Shown here: positions 1 to 9,799 of the stretch, piece after piece
Position numbering within the stretch: position 1 is the first letter of the stretch
How the letters are laid out: each line of letters opens with the position of its first letter
Source of the DNA: Symsagittifera roscoffensis
Taxonomy: Eukaryota; Xenacoelomorpha; Acoela; Convolutidae
Direction of reading: 5' to 3'
Assembly: GCF_963678635.1 (NCBI RefSeq)
Contig: NC_087067.1
Location: 12,994,844 to 13,058,843 of the forward strand
DNA: 64,000 nt
The notes under the pieces: model-generated
What the model was told of the DNA's origin: nothing
The model's input: only the letters and a program-made list of their open reading frames with translations
Database searches by the model: none
Made by a program: the position numbers and the translations under genes

Positions 1-1017
1 AATTAACACGCAAAAGAAAATACTGCGACCTTTATCAGTGTCTTCACTCCGGTCATTAACACCTAAAAAACATTCCGTACTCATATAACATGTCATTTTT
101 GGGCCGAACAATCAAAGTCAAACTGCCAAAACATAATTTGAATGTTAAGCAATTTTTAAAACTTTTGTCTGTAAAAATATATAAAACTCAATGCAATTAA
201 AATAAATAAATTATAGTCAACAGACAGTTGGAAAAGTGTCAGAGAATGTTATCAAATGGCAATTCGAAATTTGAAATTTTTTCAAAAAATCAAGTCAGCA
301 TTTTTTTTGTTTAATTGAATTCATGGATTCTTTCAACTGTCTGTTGCCTATGTTTCATTTTTGATCCAATTTTAGTGAATTAGGTTAGTGTTATAAAAAA
401 GTGTCATTCATAGTTTGTTTTAAAATTTCCAAAAGTTTATGGCCATGTTTTTTTTTGAAGTTGGGATTTTTCCAAAAAAACAAATCAGTATTTTTTTCTA
501 AAAAAATATATGGCCTTCAGTTTCTTTGAACTTCTTGAATATTTAATGGCTGACTTTTTTTCGATAAAACTAACCCAATATGAGTCAATGGGTAAAATTT
601 ATACTTCGTTGAGAAATCTGATATTTAAATTCCGTTTTCGAAGTTAGAAGTTGATCTTGTCTTTCGTGATCTTTACAGTTTCACTGTTCGATAGTGGAGT
701 TTTGTCTTATTTGTAGGAGTTAGAACATAGTTGAAAGATGCCCGAGGGAAAAAGAACCCGGCCTAGTTGGTGTAGACTCTGAATGTTCCGACTCCGAATG
801 CATTTCAACATGGGCTTAAAACAATAATGTTATAATGTTGGCTAAAAACAAGAACTTTTTTAAATCAGTGTAAAATTTTCCGTCTTTTGAAGCAATAATA
901 AGATCAATTTAACAGGCTTAAAATGCTGAATTGAATTAAGTTGAACTAATTTCTGAGTCGGATTATTTCATTTGGGACAGTCTGTCTCTGCAAAAGGGGA
1001 ACAAGGATAAGAATAAG
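1..1017. other. AT-rich intergenic flank
   Basis: No open frame or RNA gene can be supported here. The only structure seen is a 13-bp inverted repeat (218-230 against 334-346, reading CAACAGACAGTTG) about 100 bp apart, which could be the ends of a very small non-autonomous element. Confidence 0.5.
218..346. repeat. small inverted-repeat element (possible MITE)
   Basis: CAACAGACAGTTG at 218-230 is repeated exactly in reverse complement at 334-346, enclosing about 103 bp of AT-rich DNA. The size and arrangement fit a miniature inverted-repeat element. No clear target duplication is seen, so the assignment is tentative. Confidence 0.35.
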
Positions 1018-1311
1018 CGGATCAACCGTACAATCTCCCCCCCTCAGCCATATATTTTAATTTGAAAATTGATTTCTTACAAATAATTCATTTCAAACAA
1101 AAAGCGCAGAACAAACAGCTTGAGAAAACTTTTCTCAAGGAATGCGTATTATATATTGTTAGTTAACCAAATTTTAATTCAGATTTAATTATGAATTATT
1201 GATTTTGGTATATCAATTTAGTTTGCCCTCAAAGTTGATCAATGAAAAATCAATTTTTTATCCCCCCCCCCTAAATCTATCAGGAGGAGGGGGGATTGTA
1301 TGGTTGATCCG
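1018..1311. repeat. inverted-repeat element with C/G-rich ends
   Basis: A sequence starting CGGATCAACCGTACAATC and followed by a C-run (1018-1045) reappears in inverted orientation at about 1286-1311, where a G-run precedes GATTGTATGGTTGATCCG. The arms differ at only a few bases and enclose about 240 bp, including a second C-run at 1262-1271. This looks like a non-autonomous DNA element. Its right end lies about 12 bp from a putative host exon. Confidence 0.45.
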
Positions 1312-1322
1312 AATAAGCGTAC

Positions 1323-1433
1323 GTTCAGTGTAGATTGGCTTGATGGCGTAGTACTGGAAGATGTACTCGGTGTTGACCGCAACTGGCGCCACTTCAGCTT
1401 CCGCCTCAGTCTGCTTCTGATTCTTTTTATCAA
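1323..1433 (-). CDS. putative internal exon of a host gene (unknown product)
   Basis: On the minus strand a GGGCACAG acceptor is followed by 111 nt ending at a GTACGC donor. One frame is open and has strong C/G third-position bias (GAG TAC ATC TTC CAG TAC TAC GCC ATC AAG), unlike the AT-rich surroundings. It encodes a charged start (DKKNQKQTEAEAE) and then VNTEYIFQYYAIKPIY. The frame enters with two leftover bases and leaves with one. No family is recognised and no partner exon was found in the window, so this may be an exon of a gene reaching in from the right or a gene fragment. Confidence 0.4.
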
Positions 1434-1482
1434 CTGTGCCCGCACAAACCACCCTAACACACGTGTGTATTGATATGGCTAC

Positions 1483-1632
1483 GTAGCAGTATTTAGACAA
1501 CCGCGTATTCAGACACTGTATTAACCAATCAGAATCGAGACAAGGAAGATATGAAATTAATTTCTTCCTTGTCTCGATTCTGATTGGTTAATAGTGTCAG
1601 AATACTCGGTTGTCAAAATACAGGCCGCACTA
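1483..1632. mobile_element. foldback MITE with long perfect inverted arms
   Basis: The core is a 30-bp perfect inverted repeat (1520-1549 against 1563-1592) around a 13-bp loop. The arms extend imperfectly outward through GACACT/AGTGTC and a TTTAGACAACCGCGTATT-like stretch on both sides. No coding capacity. The same terminal sequence occurs on the larger element that starts at about 1663, so the two belong to one family. Confidence 0.7.
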
Positions 1633-1698
1633 CTATTGATATATACATGTGATATATGTGGTTATGTAGCAGTAGTTAGACAACCGCGTATTTATACT

Positions 1699-1842
1699 CG
1701 TCAGTAAGCAGACAAAAGCTATATAAACCAATCAGAATCGAGACAAGGAAAAAATTAACAATTAATCATGGTTTATTTCGTAAGTTTGCTTTCTAATCTC
1801 GATTCTGATGGGTTTAATATAGTATTTGTCTGCTTACTGACG
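1699..1842. repeat. inner inverted repeat of the large TIR element
   Basis: Arms of about 43 bp (1699-1743 and 1797-1842) are near-perfect reverse complements, beginning CGTCAGTAAGCAGACAAA. They include the CCAATCAGAATCGAGA motif also found in the 1483-1632 MITE, so this may be a second foldback module of the same family. Confidence 0.6.
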
Positions 1843-2311
1843 TGGCAGTACAACAGTGCCGATGAACAACAATGCCGAAAAAGAAAATTAGTTCAACAGA
1901 GCCGAAAATGAAAAACTAGTTCAACAGTGCCAAAATTTTTTTTATTGTTCAACAGTGCCGAAAAAATAAAAAACATTTCGATTTTGAAGTTCCGTCGTGA
2001 ATTCCGATAAAAATAAGATTTTTCCGATCGTATTTTGTTCGCGTGTAGTTTGTTCTGACCAATCCGATAGACAAATAAGGCAATGTAAACGATCGTTGAA
2101 TTATTTCGCGACTTTTTAGGTTTTGCCAATACTCAGTTGTTAGATGAAATTTTTGGACTGCTTTGAAAACAGCCTGATTAATGGAAATGACATCCCAAGT
2201 GCTGAGCTTTGGGGAAAAACTCGCGAGCTGCCGCGGTAAATCCTTTTTAGTAATCAGTCAAAAAAAAAATTTGTGGAAATCTTTTTCGAATTTTTTCGCA
2301 TATCAGCGCAA

Positions 2312-2316
2312 GAACA
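2312..2316. repeat. target-site duplication GAACA, left copy
   Basis: GAACA directly abuts the CA/TG terminus of the left LTR and is repeated at 10142-10146 beside the right LTR. A 5-bp duplication is typical of Ty3/gypsy integration. Confidence 0.85.
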
Positions 2317-2644
2317 TGTTAAAAAATTAAGATAAAACGTTGGGTTGAATAAGACTGTATAACTTAAACTAAGACGAGGTTGTTTAAGATTCCTACAAGG
2401 TGGTTGTAGGCTTTTATCTAAGACTAAATAAAAGACTGTGGTATCTAACTAAGGTAAAAGATGTTAAAAAGGTTGAATTGGTTTCAGATGATTTGTTGCA
2501 TATCAAAATTGAAAGTGAACAAACTCCAAATCTAACAAAAGCTGTTGCGCTTTTGGCAGGTGTTTTTTAAATTGGTATGGTAAAAGGTCACAACTAAGCA
2601 TAACTCAAAGGTTGAAAGGTCAACATCAAATAACTCATTTTACA
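2317..2644 (-). repeat. 3' LTR of element 1
   Basis: 328 bp matching 9799-10141, read on the minus strand from TGTAAAATGAG to TTTTTTAACA, with canonical TG...CA ends. It lacks a short insertion (CTAGTTTAAGAC-like) present in the other copy and has a shorter A-run. Confidence 0.92.
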
Positions 2645-2652
2645 TTCCCCGC

Positions 2653-2898
2653 GATCTATACTCTTCGCCACACAAAAAAAGGTGTTAGCGCTGGGATAAA
2701 TGATCGGGTAGGCTGATTAGGAAAAGCCCCGCAAGAGGGCCCGATGGGCAAGAAAGTAGCACTATAATGTAATACAGAGTGTATGATCTATATTCTTCGC
2801 CACACCAAGAAATGTTTTAGCGCTAGGATAAATAATCGGGTAGGCTCGTTAGGAAAAACCCCACAAGAGGGCCCGATGGGCACGAAAGTAGCACTAAA
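2653..2898. repeat. tandem direct repeat in the 3' untranslated part of element 1
   Basis: Two copies of about 115 bp, 2653-2766 and 2785-2898, offset by 132 bp. Each starts GATCTATA, contains TCTTCGCCACAC and GCCCGATGGGC, and ends GTAGCACTA. They lie between the end of pol and the 3' LTR and have no open frame. Confidence 0.85.
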
Positions 2899-3185
2899 AT
2901 GAATAAGTCATATAATTATCCAATAGTGACACCCAATGGATGAGAGAAGGATTTAGCAGTAGATGAAAGCGTGATTATATGGCTCAATTTAAGCTTTATA
3001 ATGGAACCAGAAATAAATAAATTTTAGCGTATTAGGCCAGCACTTGAAGTTTGTTTTTAGCTCTAAATGCGTTTTAATGTTACGGGAGGCTCGACAGTAC
3101 ACAAAATCTAAGATACTAAAAGAGTTTTGGAATGTCTAAAAGTTTCTGAAAGTTTTTATGGTAAGGTTACTGGACTTCAATACTT

Positions 3186-4037
3186 CTAACTTGCGTCCCG
3201 ATTTGCAGCTCTATTAATCGTCCATCTCTTTAACTCCTCGAGCGTCATTTGCCGTCCTAAGAGTTCTATCGCTGAAATGATAGAGGAAGTATTTAACCAG
3301 TCCGGATCGAGTACTAATGGTGAAGATGTTGGTTCAGAAGTTTCGGAGGGTAGGCCCGATGGGTGGAATTTGGTAGTGCAGACCTCCGGACTGAATGTGA
3401 CCTTCTTGCTTGATGTACTTTGATTGGCTGCTACAAGGGACATTGTATCACTCGGGTACTCGAAGCTTTCTTCCAGCAGGTACACTGTTGTGGGTTGCGA
3501 TGATGAGGGTGGTGTCAAGGTTGTTAAGTCCACAACGTCAACATGATGGCTCTCCATTTCGACCGAGGTTGCTTCTATCGTTGGGTAGGCTGGGGGAGTA
3601 TAAACAGGCCTAGATATTGGCTCGTCAAAACTTTCGTCAGTTAGGTCTACTACGCTGGTAAACACTCTTTCACCCAGCATCTTTGGGGGCTGTCTGGATC
3701 GCATAGGTCTAGTATTCTGTCGGGTAAAAATCTCAGGTAGTTTCTTCGAGGGCGGTGATTTCACCGAAGATGACGCTTTCCTCTTAGCTGTACCGGACAG
3801 TTTCGGTTTTTTGTTGATAGGGACAGGGTCTATTTGCTGATTCTCCGCCTCTGACATAACGACCGGCTCGTCGCTCTTCCCAATCGGTTCCCCTCCAGGA
3901 GTTTCCCGAGGAATCGGCGCTTTTTGATTACCTTTCTCCGCCTCATCAAAGCTATCCAAGAGAACCAGCTGCGGAGTCACCTGTGGGTCCACACCATTGT
4001 CGCCTGAATCCAGATCGATAAGCTGAATCTTAGTCAT
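3186..4037 (-). pseudogene. C-terminal tail of pol, element 1 (frameshifted from integrase)
   Basis: A 283-residue frame rich in Ser, Pro, Thr, Glu and Lys, with no enzymatic motif. Around residue 100 it has a basic stretch (TRQNTRPMRSRQPPKMLG) resembling the basic end of the integrase tail in the intact element near 21290-21370. The upstream frame ends at 4097 in a different phase, and the sequence between is also open in the phase of this frame, so this is most simply the distal part of the integrase polyprotein after a one-base shift. An independent third ORF is possible, but it shows no envelope features such as a signal peptide or membrane anchor. Confidence 0.65.
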
Positions 4038-4096
4038 CTCTGCTTTCTGTTCGGTCTGATCCGTGAATTCAGCCTTAAGATCTGTCCGGTCTAATG

Positions 4097-5122
4097 TTAA
4101 TGCTCTTTTGGTTTTACAGGGTCATCTGAGGTTTTGTTCATTAGTTCTTGTAACGGAATTAGGTCACTAGCATTGTCGTCTGATAAGTCTTCATTTAGGT
4201 GATTCGTCGTTCTAGTTTCGTTTTCACAAATTTTACGATGGTCGGGTTTACCCGACGGGCTTGTCTCATGGTCGCTCTCAAGGCCTATTGGAAATCTTAG
4301 TCTTTTACGCTGTTCTTCCTCCTCTCTAAGTAGAGTCTCTCTGGAGCTATTAATGGCCGCGTTCCGCCTCGCTATATCGAGCTCTTCGAATTTCGACTGA
4401 GTATTCCTTTTCTTTTGAGTCGCTCTTGAACTTTTAAAGCCGACATTTCTTTGCGGTTTCGCAGTCTGCCTCAGTCCCTTTGTTGCGTAGAATTTGACAA
4501 GTTGGTCTCTTTTTCTCGGGCTGGGTTTCTTCATAGTGGATTGTCTTTTGATAGCTAAATCAGATTTACGTAATACTTTTCCGTTTTTTAAGGTAATTGT
4601 GTGGTCTGACTCCCTTACAATTTCATCCTTGAGTTCTCTATAGAATGGTTCACTCTTCGATCTTTCTTGAACTTTTCTATAAACAGTGATCTTACCCGGC
4701 GGGTTGTTCAGCACTGAATCATTTATGCCCAAGTCATCTCGTTTTTCTGCCCGTGAAAGTACTTTTACTTGGGAGCCAGCACTGGTTGCAACATATCTCA
4801 CTGCGTTTGAGATATCAGGGGATGATGAGTTTTCGTCTAGGTCTCCGTCTTCTACATCGTCAGGGGCGTCCCAGTCATGTCTTCGTTCTCGGCTCATAAG
4901 TTTTCGGCCCTTATTTATGCATAAGAAGGTTTTGTTCCAATCAAGGTTATTTGAGCAGGGTGACTTGACCAAATTATGCCAGATGGTGTTTGGGGATCTA
5001 CCGAAGTGTGCTTCAAAGGGAGAACAGTTTAGCGACTGTTGGGTTACCGTTCTTAGGCATTTTATTATCTTCAATAGTGCAGATTCTAACGATGGTTTTG
5101 GGCTTTCTTGTGCCATAACCAA
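4097..5122 (-). pseudogene. integrase C-terminal region, second (duplicated) copy, element 1
   Basis: The first ~110 residues (KCLRTVTQQSLNCSPFEAHF and following) repeat, with about 10% change, the end of the upstream integrase frame. The rest continues into a lysine/arginine-rich C-terminal extension with RESDHTITLKNGKVLRKSDL, matching ESKHTLTLANGSVLRKSGV in the intact element. It is therefore the genuine downstream half of integrase, reached after an internal tandem duplication. It stops at 4097, where the frame shifts into the tail. Confidence 0.8.
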
Positions 5123-5620
5123 GAGCCTTTCCTTAATGGTTCTGATTAAACGCTCAACTAATCCGGTGGCTCTATATCTCGTTTTTCGGCACGTGAGAGC
5201 ACTTTTACTAGAGAACCAGCGCTGGTTGGGACGTATCTCACTGCATTCGCGATATCATCAGAAGATGATGAGTTCTCGTCCAGATCTACGTCTTCAATAT
5301 CATCGGGGGCGTCCCACTCGTGTCTTCTTTCTCGATTGATGAATTTTTGGCCCTTATATATGCATAACAAGGTTTTGTTCCAATCTAGGTTATTTGAGGA
5401 TGGTGACTTGACTAAATTATGCCTGATAGTATATGGGGATCTACCAAAGTGTGCTTCGAAGGGGGAGCAGTTAAGCGACTGTTGTGTTACAGTTCTTAGA
5501 CATTTTATGATCTTCAGTAATGCGGGTTCTAGTGATGGTTTTGGGTGTTCTTGTGCAATAACTAGGAGCCTTTCCTTAATGGTTCTAATTAAACGTTCGA
5601 CCAATCCCGTAGCTCTATGG
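4737..5620. repeat. 440-bp tandem duplication inside integrase
   Basis: The segments at about 4737-5177 and 5178-5620 align at an offset of 440-443 bp. At 5171-5180 the end of one copy (GGTGGCTCTAT, like 5609-5619) joins the start of the other (TCTCGTTTTTC, like 4737). The unit length is not a multiple of three after indels, so the duplication breaks the frame. Confidence 0.85.
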
Positions 5621-6474
5621 TCACCCATTGGGCTAAATATAACTTTTATGTTATGTTCATAGCAAAATGTTCTGACTTCTTTAGAGATAAAACCAGATCC
5701 CTGGTCTGTTCTGATAGTTCTAGGTATCCCATGAAGAGCTATGTATTTACTAAGGAAGTTTATGATGGATTTTGTCGATGTGCTGGATGTTATTTGAGCA
5801 GATGGGAATTTTGAAAATCTATCCACGCATGACAATATGTATTTGTTTGTTCCCCATACTAGTGGTAACGGACCGGCGAAATCTAACTCCATTTCTTGGT
5901 TTGGTTCTACGACCGTTGGGAGTTTTCCTAAGGTATTATGATTTGAAAGAGGTTTCAAGTTTTTACCTGCTTTAACGCACTCGATACAATTTTCGCCGTG
6001 GACTTGGATTTCACGAAAGATTTTTGGCCACCAGATGTATTGAGTTGCCAGACTCTTCATTGCAAACTGGCCTGGGTGAGCCTCGTGTAATCGGTGGAGC
6101 ATTGTTGATCTTAAGCAAGCTGGAATAACTAGTCGATTGTCTAGATAAAGACATCCTCCGCTAACGTGTAGGTTTTTTAAGTACGATTTATAGTAATTTC
6201 CCAATTGTAAAATGTCTTGTTTGCGGTCTTCCTCAATTGCTTTGATTATCTTTTTCAGTACAAGATCTTGTTTTGATAATAATGACATGAATTTTGAATC
6301 AAATATTTCTGGCCAAGAAAAAGGGAATATGTTAACTGTTTTCTTCTTAATAGGTGATCTTTTTACAGAATTCTCCGACGTGTTACTAGTACTTGGTGTT
6401 AAAATATCCATATTTTCATTTGTAGAATAGTCTTGTTGTTCAGTAGGTTCTAATTGTTCAGCCATATCTTTCAT
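5158..6474 (-). pseudogene. integrase, element 1
   Basis: 438 residues. An HHCC zinc-binding region (HRLHEAHPGQF ... CIECVKAGK) is followed by the catalytic core: Asp in ELDFAGPL, Asp in RTDQGSGF and Glu in GLVERL, with exactly 35 residues between the second Asp and the Glu, the retroviral and Ty3 D,D35E spacing. The core therefore looks intact, but the frame is cut off from RT/RNase H upstream and runs into the 440-bp duplication downstream. In an active element this enzyme inserts the cDNA into host DNA. Confidence 0.9.
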
Positions 6475-6733
6475 TATTTTAAAATTTGTCGAAAAGTTGT
6501 TGATTTTGCAGGCTGAGTCACACTCTTCTGTACGCGAGTGAAAATTTTAGCACACTGAAATGTTAGAATAGTTAGCTATAGCTTGGAAAGTTTCAGCGGC
6601 GTTAGCGATTCGTTTCTCACGTTCTATTTCTTGACGTCATGTGCTAGGAAATGTTGGGAGAAGTTATTTCGTATTTGCGACCACGAATTTCTCGGCATCA
6701 AATGATCGGAGCCTGGGAGTGTACTTATATGAT

Positions 6734-7075
6734 TTACCGATGCGATAAAGAATTTTTCGTCGTCAAGAGAAACTGGTACGGGTTGACCCGATGGGTGTCG
6801 AGATTTACATTAACAAGTCCCATATCTTTACCTGGTAAATATTCGACTGTAAAGTCGAATGGCAGTAATTTGTCCGCCCAATGGGTGAGACGTGATTGAG
6901 CAGTTTTAGTATATTTGTCATCTCTCAGTGCTCCTATTAAGGCTTTGTGGTCTGTTAAAAGTGAGAATTGTTTGCCCAATAGATAGTTTTTAACATGGTC
7001 TAATGCCCACACTAGCCCTAGCAATTCAAGTTGGGCTATGTTCAAAAATCTGTTGCAAACGCTACCGTCTTCCAA
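6734..7075 (-). pseudogene. RNase H fragment, element 1
   Basis: 113 residues carrying the second half of Ty3-type RNase H: Glu in NIAQLELLGLVWALDHVKNY and Asp in LLTDHKALIGAL, then the tether-like LPFDFTVEYLPGKDMG. The first catalytic Asp lies in a CDAS motif at about 7115-7130 in another frame, so at least one shift splits the domain. The end (THRVNP) also departs from the LSRHPVG seen in the intact element, indicating a second shift. Confidence 0.85.
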
Positions 7076-7172
7076 TTCCCCCGATGGTCTTGTTCGAAGG
7101 ACGCGCCCAATCCTAAAAGTGAGGCATCACATTTCACTCGGGTGTTCAGTTTTACATCGAAATGATGGTTCG

Positions 7173-7433
7173 TTACTGTGTTGCAAATTTCTTTCTTGAT
7201 TTTTTAAACGCTTCAGCGAGCACCGTGGTCAATTTAAATGGTTTTTTTTTTTGCATCAGTTCTCTAAACGGTGCTGATAAGGACGCTAAGTTTGGTTTAA
7301 ACTTGTTGAACTGATTAATCGATCCCATTAGTGATCTTATATCTTTTATACACTTTGGTTCTTTCAGGTTTCTGATTGCGTCCGATTTGTGTATTAATGG
7401 TGTCGTCCCTTTTGCATCGATTTTAAATCCCAA
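7173..7433 (-). pseudogene. RT thumb/connection fragment, element 1
   Basis: 86 residues matching the segment between the RT palm and RNase H: KSDAIRNLKEPKCIKDIRSLMGSINQFNKF parallels the LTAPKTLSQLKSFMGSIHSL region of the intact element. The frame is closed at both ends by shifts. Confidence 0.8.
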
Positions 7434-7512
7434 CCATTCTATGTTGTGAGTGAAGAATATGCATTTTCCCCATTTTATGGCTAATCCCTCGTCGTCTAAC
7501 GTTTTTAAAACG

Positions 7513-7698
7513 TTAATAACTAGCTTTTTGTTTATCCTCGCTACCCACGGTGGCGATTAAGATGTCGTCGAGGTAACAATGGGTATTTGGTAATTTTTCC
7601 ATCAGATTGTCCATTATACGTTGAAATTCATTAGGCATACCGCCTAGCCCATAAAATCCGGTTTTAAAACGGTAGGAGCCCGTTACTTCTCCCCCCAC
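7513..7698 (-). pseudogene. RT palm fragment with YLDD box, element 1
   Basis: 61 residues with YRFKTGFYGLGGMPNEFQRIM and the polymerase active-site box in HCYLDDILIA. These two aspartates belong to the metal-binding triad; the third lies in the preceding fragment (SIDLKYAYS). The frame is broken on both sides. Confidence 0.88.
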
Positions 7699-7717
7699 GA
7701 TGTTAAAATTACATTGG

Positions 7718-8500
7718 TTACTTGCCTTTTTTGAGTATTTTGAGTATTTGGCTGTATGCGTATTTTAGATCAATCGATGAGAACCAAATGTTTCTTTCGT
7801 CGTGACCGCTAATCGTTACTGCTACTTTATCAATTAGTTCAAATAGGTTCGGCATTTGATATCTATTACGGAATATCTGTTTGTTCAATAGTTTCGAGTT
7901 TAGTGCCAATTTAATTGATCCGTCTTTTTTAGCTGTAATTACGATAGGGGAGATGAAACAATCTTCAGAGCATCTGGACAATTTTTCAATGTGCCCGTCT
8001 CTTAGGAGTTGGTCGATACATGATTTAACTTTAGGGAGAAGGTGGATCGGAATGCGTTTTCTCTTTACCTGTATCGGCTTTAATGGTTCATTAAAATAAG
8101 TATTAACTATAAAATTCTTTGATCTACCGGTTCTTTTTATGAGGCCTGAAAATTGTCTTGATATGTATGTTTTAAACTCACTTTGTGAAGGTGTCTCTTG
8201 GTTTTGGTCTTGTTTTCTATCCGATGCAAATCTTATTTGATTAACGTCTATCCCGATGGGTGATCTTTTCTGAATTTTCCGAGACTCTAACCCATTGGAT
8301 GGAGGTTGTTTCTGGAGTACTACTATTCCCAGATTCGGTAATATATCGTTTCCGAGGAGATTTCTTTCTGCTCCTTCGGTGATGAAAAGTTTCTGATTGC
8401 TAGCATCCCAGCCCATTGATCGAATTCTCACTCGAACTCTTCCAATAATGTTGATTGTGCTGCCGAAGCCTTGATACGCCTTCTTTGTTATTTCATCCAC
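7718..8500 (-). pseudogene. protease C-terminus and RT fingers/palm fragment, element 1
   Basis: 260 residues. Near the start NLLGNDILPNLGIVVL is the retropepsin C-terminal signature (G-x-D-h-L). From about residue 140 the RT N-terminus follows: KRIPIHLLPKVKSCIDQLL, CFISPIVITAKKDGSIKLAL, then the first catalytic Asp in SSIDLKYAYS. The frame stops just after this motif, so palm motifs A and C lie in different frames. Confidence 0.88.
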
Positions 8501-8506
8501 AGGTTC

Positions 8507-8875
8507 TTACTTTAAAAATCTATCTCGTATCTCCAGTTCATGTAGTAGGTCTTTTTTCATGAATGAAACTGGGCTTGCTGAGTAAATCTGGTTTTCAGTA
8601 CAGTAAGGGTTGAAATTTCCCAAAGATACCCTCAACGTCTTCTTTAATTCTAGTCCTTCGTGGTTAAATACAGTTCTCACTCCACGTTCTATTTTGTCTT
8701 CTATTGCATTTATTTGGCTGTCCGTGTCTACCGCTAGAACTAGGAAGTCGTCCACATTGACTTCAAATCCGGGATTTTCCTGCGTGTTAGCCCGGGTATT
8801 TTCGTTTTCCTGGGGTACTTGATTTTGTTCAACAATGTTTGTTTGTGTCCTTGCTGAACTCCTGCAGTTTAGCAA
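8507..8875 (-). pseudogene. protease N-terminal fragment with altered active site, element 1
   Basis: 122 residues spanning the end of the nucleocapsid and the start of protease. The expected D-T/S-G triad reads AVDTDSQINAI, so the conserved Gly is replaced by Asp, which should abolish activity. The opening NCRSS supplies the last Cys of a zinc knuckle begun in the neighbouring frame, placing a shift right at the gag/pol boundary. In the intact element gag and pol are in one frame, so this shift is decay rather than programmed frameshifting. Confidence 0.75.
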
Positions 8876-9524
8876 AGTGACTTTTACGTCCGCACGTATT
8901 GCAATTTCTGTCTCTGGCCGGGCATGTAGTTAAGTGTCCTTTTTTGAACTGCTGGCCACAGTTGCGTCTCTTGTTATTTTCGACAATGTTTAGGTTTGGT
9001 TCATTCTTTACGTATTGAGGTCTCTGTACCGCATTATAGGTTGGGAATTTTAGGTACTTTTGATGGATTTTAGTGCCTTTCTCGTGAACTAATACATAAG
9101 ATAGTACATTTTCTGGAGTCAAGTATTCTATACATAGTTTCTTTTGAATCTCGACGTTTCGCATATTTGTGATGAAAATGTCTCTGACTAATTCTGACTC
9201 GAGTTCCCCCAGTTTGCAGTTTTTTGCCAATTCGGATAGTGTTTCGTGGAATTTCTCTAAAGACTCATGTTCTTTCTGTCTTCGGCCAAAAAATTTAAAT
9301 CTTTCGTATGTTAGATTTGTAGTGACCGTAAAGGTAGTTTTGAGTAATTCCCAGAATTCGGCAAAATTAATGTCCAAAATTTTTTTACCAGGATTTTTAT
9401 AGGAAAAGCATTTCTGTCCTTCTTTTCCGAGTGCTAGGTATAACTGTGATTTTAATTTCTTGTCAATATCTCCGATTTGAAGTCCGTTGAATTTTGCGTT
9501 GTCTTCTGCCCTTCTCGTTCTCAA
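8829..9524 (-). pseudogene. gag capsid and nucleocapsid fragment, element 1
   Basis: 231 residues. The middle has the gag motif LVRDIFITNMRNVEIQKKLC, matching LRDVFIVNMSNKEAQTELC in the intact element. Two degraded zinc knuckles follow: CGQQFKKGHLTTC (second Cys lost) and CNTCGRKSHFAK (last Cys in another frame). Gag would assemble the cytoplasmic particle that packages element RNA. Confidence 0.85.
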
Positions 9525-9547
9525 TTATTCGTTGTAGTTTTTTATAG

Positions 9548-9799
9548 CTATTGGTGGTGTTCTTCTTTTTTGGCCCGACGGGCTTGATCATCGGACGGGT
9601 CCGGTGGTTCTGCTATGGGGTAAACTAGTTCAGTTCTTACCGGTGGGTTGATTACATCTTCGATGTCTACGGAATCCTTCGCGATAATTGCTAGTTGAAA
9701 CTTTTCTGACCACCTTTCCCAATCGTGTTGGTTTTCATTCGATGAGTTGTTCCAAAAAAACTCTAGTCCTCGTAGGTTCGACTCGTTTGACTGCGCCAT
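9548..9799 (-). pseudogene. gag N-terminal fragment, element 1
   Basis: 83 residues beginning MAQSNESNLRGLEFFW; compare MAQQAGQ... and the WEHWITRF/WERWSEKF core in the intact element. The start codon at 9797-9799 spans the 5' LTR/PBS junction. The frame runs out about 25 nt before the next gag fragment and is in a different phase. Confidence 0.8.
9781..9798 (-). promoter_or_regulatory. primer-binding site, element 1
   Basis: On the minus strand the base after the LTR starts TGGCGCAGTC. TGG pairs with the CCA end of a tRNA, and CGCAGTC fits the 3' acceptor end of a tRNA-Ser of the UCN class. It does not match the GCT serine tRNA arrayed further right, which would need TGGCGACAG. Confidence 0.65.

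Noticed and set aside
3186-4037. Envelope gene of element 1
   Set aside because: No signal peptide, membrane anchor or cysteine pattern; it resembles the polar integrase tail of the intact element.
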